Below are positions 6,294-8,719 of a stretch of 8,719 nucleotides of DNA, piece by piece (positions within the stretch are counted from its first letter, which is position 1; each line of letters opens with the position of its first letter). The notes under the pieces were generated by a model. It saw nothing but the letters and a program-made list of their open reading frames with translations. It had not been told where the DNA came from and searched no databases. The stretch lies in assembly GCA_031255985.1 (NCBI GenBank), contig JAIRRL010000099.1, positions 1 to 8,719 on the forward strand. The letters run 5' to 3'. Both the position numbers and the translations under genes were made by a program. Origin of the DNA: Gracilibacteraceae bacterium. Lineage in GTDB: Bacteria; Bacillota; Desulfitobacteriia; Desulfitobacteriales; Syntrophobotulaceae.

Positions 6294-6662
6294 GTGATTA
6301 AGAAAAGCGACCGCCGGGCGCTGCGCAAGCCGAAACACAGGAGCGTGCGGAAAAAAATGAGCGGTACGCAGGCGAGACCGCGCTTGGCGGTGTTCCGGAG
6401 TTTGAAGCACATATACGCCCAGCTGATTGACGATGAACTCAGAGTCACGCTGGCGGCGGCGTCTTCGCTGGAAGCGGAGTTTAAGGAGACGGGACTGAGC
6501 GGCGGCAATGTGGAAGGCGCCAAAAAAGTTGGCGAACTCATCGGCCGGCGGGCGGAGGCTAAAGGGATAAGCGAAGTGGTGTACGACCGCGGCGGCTTCC
6601 TCTATCACGGCCGGGTGGCCGCCCTGGCGGACGGCGCCAGGGAAGCGGGACTGAAATTTTAG
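6294..6662 (+). CDS. rplR: Ribosomal protein L18
   Basis: L18 (122 residues) binds 5S rRNA with L5 and links it to the 50S central protuberance. The basic N-terminus ([19 protein letters not shown]) is followed by the family core: [24 protein letters not shown], the variable helix region, [49 protein letters not shown]. Length is typical. The start is GTG 6294; AAAGGA (6279-6284), 9 nt upstream, is a weaker ribosome binding site than those of its neighbours. It terminates with TAG, the only TAG stop in the window's ribosomal genes. The 42-nt gap ahead contains the 8-bp hairpin. Confidence 0.97.
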   Translation: MIKKSDRRALRKPKHRSVRKKMSGTQARPRLAVFRSLKHIYAQLIDDELRVTLAAASSLEAEFKETGLSGGNVEGAKKVGELIGRRAEAKGISEVVYDRGGFLYHGRVAALADGAREAGLKF

Positions 6663-6683
6663 ACTGGCGGGCGGTCTGATTTA

Positions 6684-6689
6684 AGGAGG
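6684..6689 (+). promoter_or_regulatory. Ribosome binding site that points to a TTG start for rpsE
   Basis: AGGAGG is 1 nt from the ATG at 6691, too close to work, and 7 nt from the in-frame TTG at 6697. The TTG is therefore the likelier start and gives MANEFGRR. Confidence 0.7.
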
Positions 6690-6696
6690 AATGATT

Positions 6697-7284
6697 TTGG
6701 CGAATGAATTTGGCAGGAGAGAGCGCGGCGGACGCGAAGGAGGCAGACGGGGCGACGGTCCCGGCGGGCGGCGTGATTCCCGGCGCGACGACCGGAGAGA
6801 CGACAGGCCGGAACTGATCGAAACGGTGGTGGATATAAACCGTGTGGCCAAAGTCGTAAAAGGCGGCCGCCGTTTCAGTTTCAGCGTACTGGTCGTAGTC
6901 GGCGACGGCGGCGGCAAGGTCGGCGCCGGCCTGGGCAAAGCGGCCGAGGTGCCGGAAGCCATCCGCAAGGGAGTGGAAGACGCGAAGAAAAAAATGATTT
7001 CCATCCCGATCAAGGGAACAACCATACCGCATCCCATCATCGGTTTGTACGGGGCGGGGCGGGTGCTGCTGAAGCCGGCTTCCCGCGGAACCGGCGTCAT
7101 CGCCGGCGGCGCCGTGCGCGCCGTGCTGGAGGCGGCCGGGGTAAAGGATATATTGACGAAATCCATCGGTTCCTCAAATCCCCACAATGTCGTCCACGCG
7201 ACGATGCAGGGCTTGCGTTCGCTGAAACGCGAGGATGAGGTGGCGAAACTCCGCGGCCGTACGGTGGCGGAAATACTGGGCTGA
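6697..7284 (+). CDS. rpsE: Ribosomal protein S5 with Arg/Gly/Asp-rich N-terminal tail
   Basis: S5 (195 residues) acts at the mRNA entry channel and in decoding accuracy, with S3 and S4. The core starts near residue 42: [19 protein letters not shown] (double-stranded RNA-binding-like fold and the loop where spectinomycin resistance arises; no deletion seen), [75 protein letters not shown], and the end [12 protein letters not shown]. Before it lies a low-complexity tail with 13 arginines between residues 7 and 37, including three RRDx units. B. subtilis S5 is about 166 residues, so the excess is all N-terminal. The start TTG 6697 is chosen over ATG 6691 from ribosome binding site spacing. The next gene is rplO, with no rpmD between. 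Confidence 0.97.
   Translation: MANEFGRRERGGREGGRRGDGPGGRRDSRRDDRRDDRPELIETVVDINRVAKVVKGGRRFSFSVLVVVGDGGGKVGAGLGKAAEVPEAIRKGVEDAKKKMISIPIKGTTIPHPIIGLYGAGRVLLKPASRGTGVIAGGAVRAVLEAAGVKDILTKSIGSSNPHNVVHATMQGLRSLKREDEVAKLRGRTVAEILG
6769..6804 (+). repeat. Three 12-nt repeats in the rpsE 5' end
   Basis: Units at 6769-6780, 6781-6792 and 6793-6804 encode RRDS, RRDD and RRDD, and the next codon is again Arg. The units differ in codon choice (CGG/CGC/CGT/AGA), so the similarity is clearer in protein than in DNA. Confidence 0.6.
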
Positions 7285-7290
7285 TCCAGT
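7275..7290 (+). promoter_or_regulatory. Small hairpin over the rpsE stop codon
   Basis: ACTGG (7275-7279) pairs with CCAGT (7286-7290). A G-T pair (7280/7285) can extend it to 6 bp with a 4-nt loop, CTGA, that holds the TGA stop. No T-run follows. It could be chance. Confidence 0.25.
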
Positions 7291-7323
7291 CCGGCAGCGG
7301 CAATTTATGGAAAGGGGTGCGCT

Positions 7324-7773
7324 ATGAAGCTGCATGAATTAAAACCGGCGCCGGGGTCGCGCCGGCCGCGCAAGCGGTTGGGGCGCGGCAACGGTTCCGG
7401 GTTAGGCAATACGGCCGGCAAAGGGCACAAAGGCCAGAAAGCCCGCTCCGGCGGCGGAGTGCGGCCGGGATTTGAGGGCGGCCAGATGCCGGTGACGCGC
7501 CGTTTGCCCAAACGCGGTTTTACCAATATTTTCCGCAAGGATTATACGGTGCTGAACGTCTCCGCCCTGGAAGACAAATTTGAAGCGGGCGACCTGGTCA
7601 CGCTTGACAGCCTGATTGAGGTCGGCCTGATCAAAAAAGCCAAGAGGGTAAAACTGCTGGGCGAGGGCGAACTGACCAAAGCCGTTATCGTCCGCTTGGA
7701 TAAAGTCAGCAAAACCGCGGCGGCGAAAATTACGGCGGCAGGCGGTGAAGTAGAGGCGGGTGGCGATAAGTGA
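7324..7773 (+). CDS. rplO: Ribosomal protein L15
   Basis: L15 (149 residues) is a late-assembly 50S protein whose long glycine- and lysine-rich N-terminal extension threads through 23S rRNA. Seen here are [60 protein letters not shown], and then the globular domain with [50 protein letters not shown] and a Gly-rich end. Length is typical. AAAGGGG (7311-7317) is 6 nt upstream of the ATG. It follows rpsE directly, where rpmD is normally found in Bacillota. Its TGA overlaps the secY GTG by 4 nt (GTGA). Confidence 0.98.
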   Translation: MKLHELKPAPGSRRPRKRLGRGNGSGLGNTAGKGHKGQKARSGGGVRPGFEGGQMPVTRRLPKRGFTNIFRKDYTVLNVSALEDKFEAGDLVTLDSLIEVGLIKKAKRVKLLGEGELTKAVIVRLDKVSKTAAAKITAAGGEVEAGGDK

Positions 7774-8719
7774 TTATCCAAACCTTAAAGGACGCCTGGG
7801 CCGCCGTAAGCATCAGGCGGAAGATAATTTTTACCTTGCTCATGCTGCTTGTATTCCGCATTGGAACGCATATCCCCATCCCGTATATCAATACGGAATT
7901 TCTGGTGGGGCAGATCGGTTCCGGCGGCATCATGGATTTTTTTAACACGTTTTCCGGCGGTTCCCTGAAGCGTTTCTCCGTGTTTACTTTGAGCATCATG
8001 CCTTATATCACGGCTTCCATCATCATGCAGCTTCTGACCGTGGTTATTCCTCATCTGGAACGTCTGCAAAAAGAAGGGGAGCAGGGGCGGAAAAAAATCG
8101 CCCAATACATCCGTTACGCCACGGTGGTGTTCGGCTTCATCAACGGTTTTGGCATCACGATGGGCTTTAAGACCGCCATCATTATACCGGCGGGCGCGCC
8201 GGACTGGTCGATTTATCTGCTCGTTACTCTGGTTCTCACCGCCGGGACGGCTTTCCTCATGTGGCTGGGGGAACAGATCACGGAAAAAGGAATAGGCAAC
8301 GGTATTTCGCTCATTATTTTCGCCGGTATAGTCGCCGGCGTGCCTGACGGGATCAAGGAAATGATGCGCCTGTATCTCGCTCATTCAATCACAATCCTCG
8401 TCGTTATAGCCGTGGCGGTAGTCGCCGTGGCGATGGTGATAGCGGTCGTTTTCATTCAGCAGGGACAGCGCAAAATCCCCGTTCAGTACACGAAGCGCGT
8501 TGTGGGGCGCAAGGTTTACGGCGGTCAGAGTACGCATATCCCGCTGAAAGTGAATCAGGCCGGCGTTATCCCTATCATTTTCGGCATCGCCCTGGTAACG
8601 CTGCCGACGACGATAGCGAGCTGGATACCCAATTCCGGCTTCGCCGCCTTCGCCAACCGCTATATGAGCCTCAGCCTGTATAATTCCATGGCCTCGCTCG
8701 GATGGATATTATTTTACGG
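7770..8719 (+). CDS. secY: Protein translocase subunit SecY (5' part, runs off the window)
   Basis: SecY is the channel subunit of the SecYEG membrane translocon for exporting and inserting proteins. The open frame gives 316 residues of a usual 420 or so, with no stop before the window ends. Start: GTG 7770 ([20 protein letters not shown]), overlapping the rplO stop as GTGA. No strong ribosome binding site is seen, only AGGCGGG at 7754-7760, so coupling is likely. Landmarks are TM1 near 18-34, the plug region with [13 protein letters not shown] near 52-64, TM2 with [13 protein letters not shown] (77-89), [21 protein letters not shown] (97-116, read in parts), the signature [21 protein letters not shown] (167-187, read in parts), the basic cytosolic loop [14 protein letters not shown] (230-243), and [16 protein letters not shown] (256-271). 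Gene position after rplO is standard. Confidence 0.97.
   Translation, partial: MIIQTLKDAWAAVSIRRKIIFTLLMLLVFRIGTHIPIPYINTEFLVGQIGSGGIMDFFNTFSGGSLKRFSVFTLSIMPYITASIIMQLLTVVIPHLERLQKEGEQGRKKIAQYIRYATVVFGFINGFGITMGFKTAIIIPAGAPDWSIYLLVTLVLTAGTAFLMWLGEQITEKGIGNGISLIIFAGIVAGVPDGIKEMMRLYLAHSITILVVIAVAVVAVAMVIAVVFIQQGQRKIPVQYTKRVVGRKVYGGQSTHIPLKVNQAGVIPIIFGIALVTLPTTIASWIPNSGFAAFANRYMSLSLYNSMASLGWILFY

Noticed and set aside
5052..6608. 518-codon open frame on the minus strand opposite rpsN-rpsH-rplF-rplR
   Set aside because: Spans four certain genes and their spacers on the other strand; the translation is rich in His, Arg, Phe and Ala without any recognisable domain, as expected from the complement of GC-rich codons.
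7760..7945. 61-codon plus-strand frame at the rplO/secY junction
   Set aside because: Out of frame with SecY, which reads continuously from GTG 7770 with clear family motifs.
1..8719. Mobile element, CRISPR array, tRNA or other RNA gene
   Set aside because: Almost every base is covered by conserved ribosomal genes or spacers of 91 nt or less; no terminal inverted repeats, repeat-spacer pattern or tRNA-like cloverleaf was seen.

Overview
The window is a nearly gapless stretch of the bacterial S10-spc ribosomal protein cluster, all on the + strand. It runs from the 3' end of rplD (L4) into the first three quarters of secY. The order is rplD-rplW-rplB-rpsS-rplV-rpsC-rplP-rpmC-rpsQ-rplN-rplX-rplE-rpsN-rpsH-rplF-rplR-rpsE-rplO-secY. 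The organism looks like an anaerobic, moderately GC-rich member of the Bacillota. The reasons are the strong AGGAGG-type ribosome binding sites, the short zinc-binding (Z-type) S14, the Bacillota-like S8, S5 and L16 sequences, and frequent GTG and TTG starts. Negativicutes is my best guess, from general similarity of L6, L16 and S3, but no search was run.

Layout: positions 1-3662 hold the S10-operon half (L4 end, L23, L2, S19, L22, S3, L16, L29, S17). A 91-nt gap (3663-3753), the longest non-coding interval here, separates it from the spc half: L14, L24, L5, S14, S8, L6, L18, S5, L15 and SecY, 3754-8719. All other junctions are at most 42 nt or overlap (rplD/rplW 8 nt, rplP/rpmC 14 nt, rplO/secY 4 nt). 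No convincing terminator or strong promoter is visible, so the whole window is probably one transcript started upstream. Its products are 30S and 50S subunit proteins plus the membrane channel SecY, so ribosome synthesis is coupled to export capacity.

Several details depart from the textbook cluster. The L16 gene has a C-terminal extension made of four degenerate 18-nt (6-residue) repeats, and its tail overlaps rpmC. The gene for L30 (rpmD), expected between rpsE and rplO, is missing. S5 carries an Arg/Gly/Asp-rich N-terminal tail. L24 has a four-cysteine zinc-ribbon-like C-terminus. Small hairpins lie at the rpsQ-rplN, rplX-rplE, rplF-rplR and rpsE-rplO junctions, and a possible leader mini-ORF is ATGA-coupled to rplN. 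Four starts were placed inside the longest open frame because of the ribosome binding site position (rplW, rplB, rplX, rpsE). I found no mobile element, CRISPR array, RNA gene or wholly new system; this is mainly a conserved housekeeping region with local oddities.
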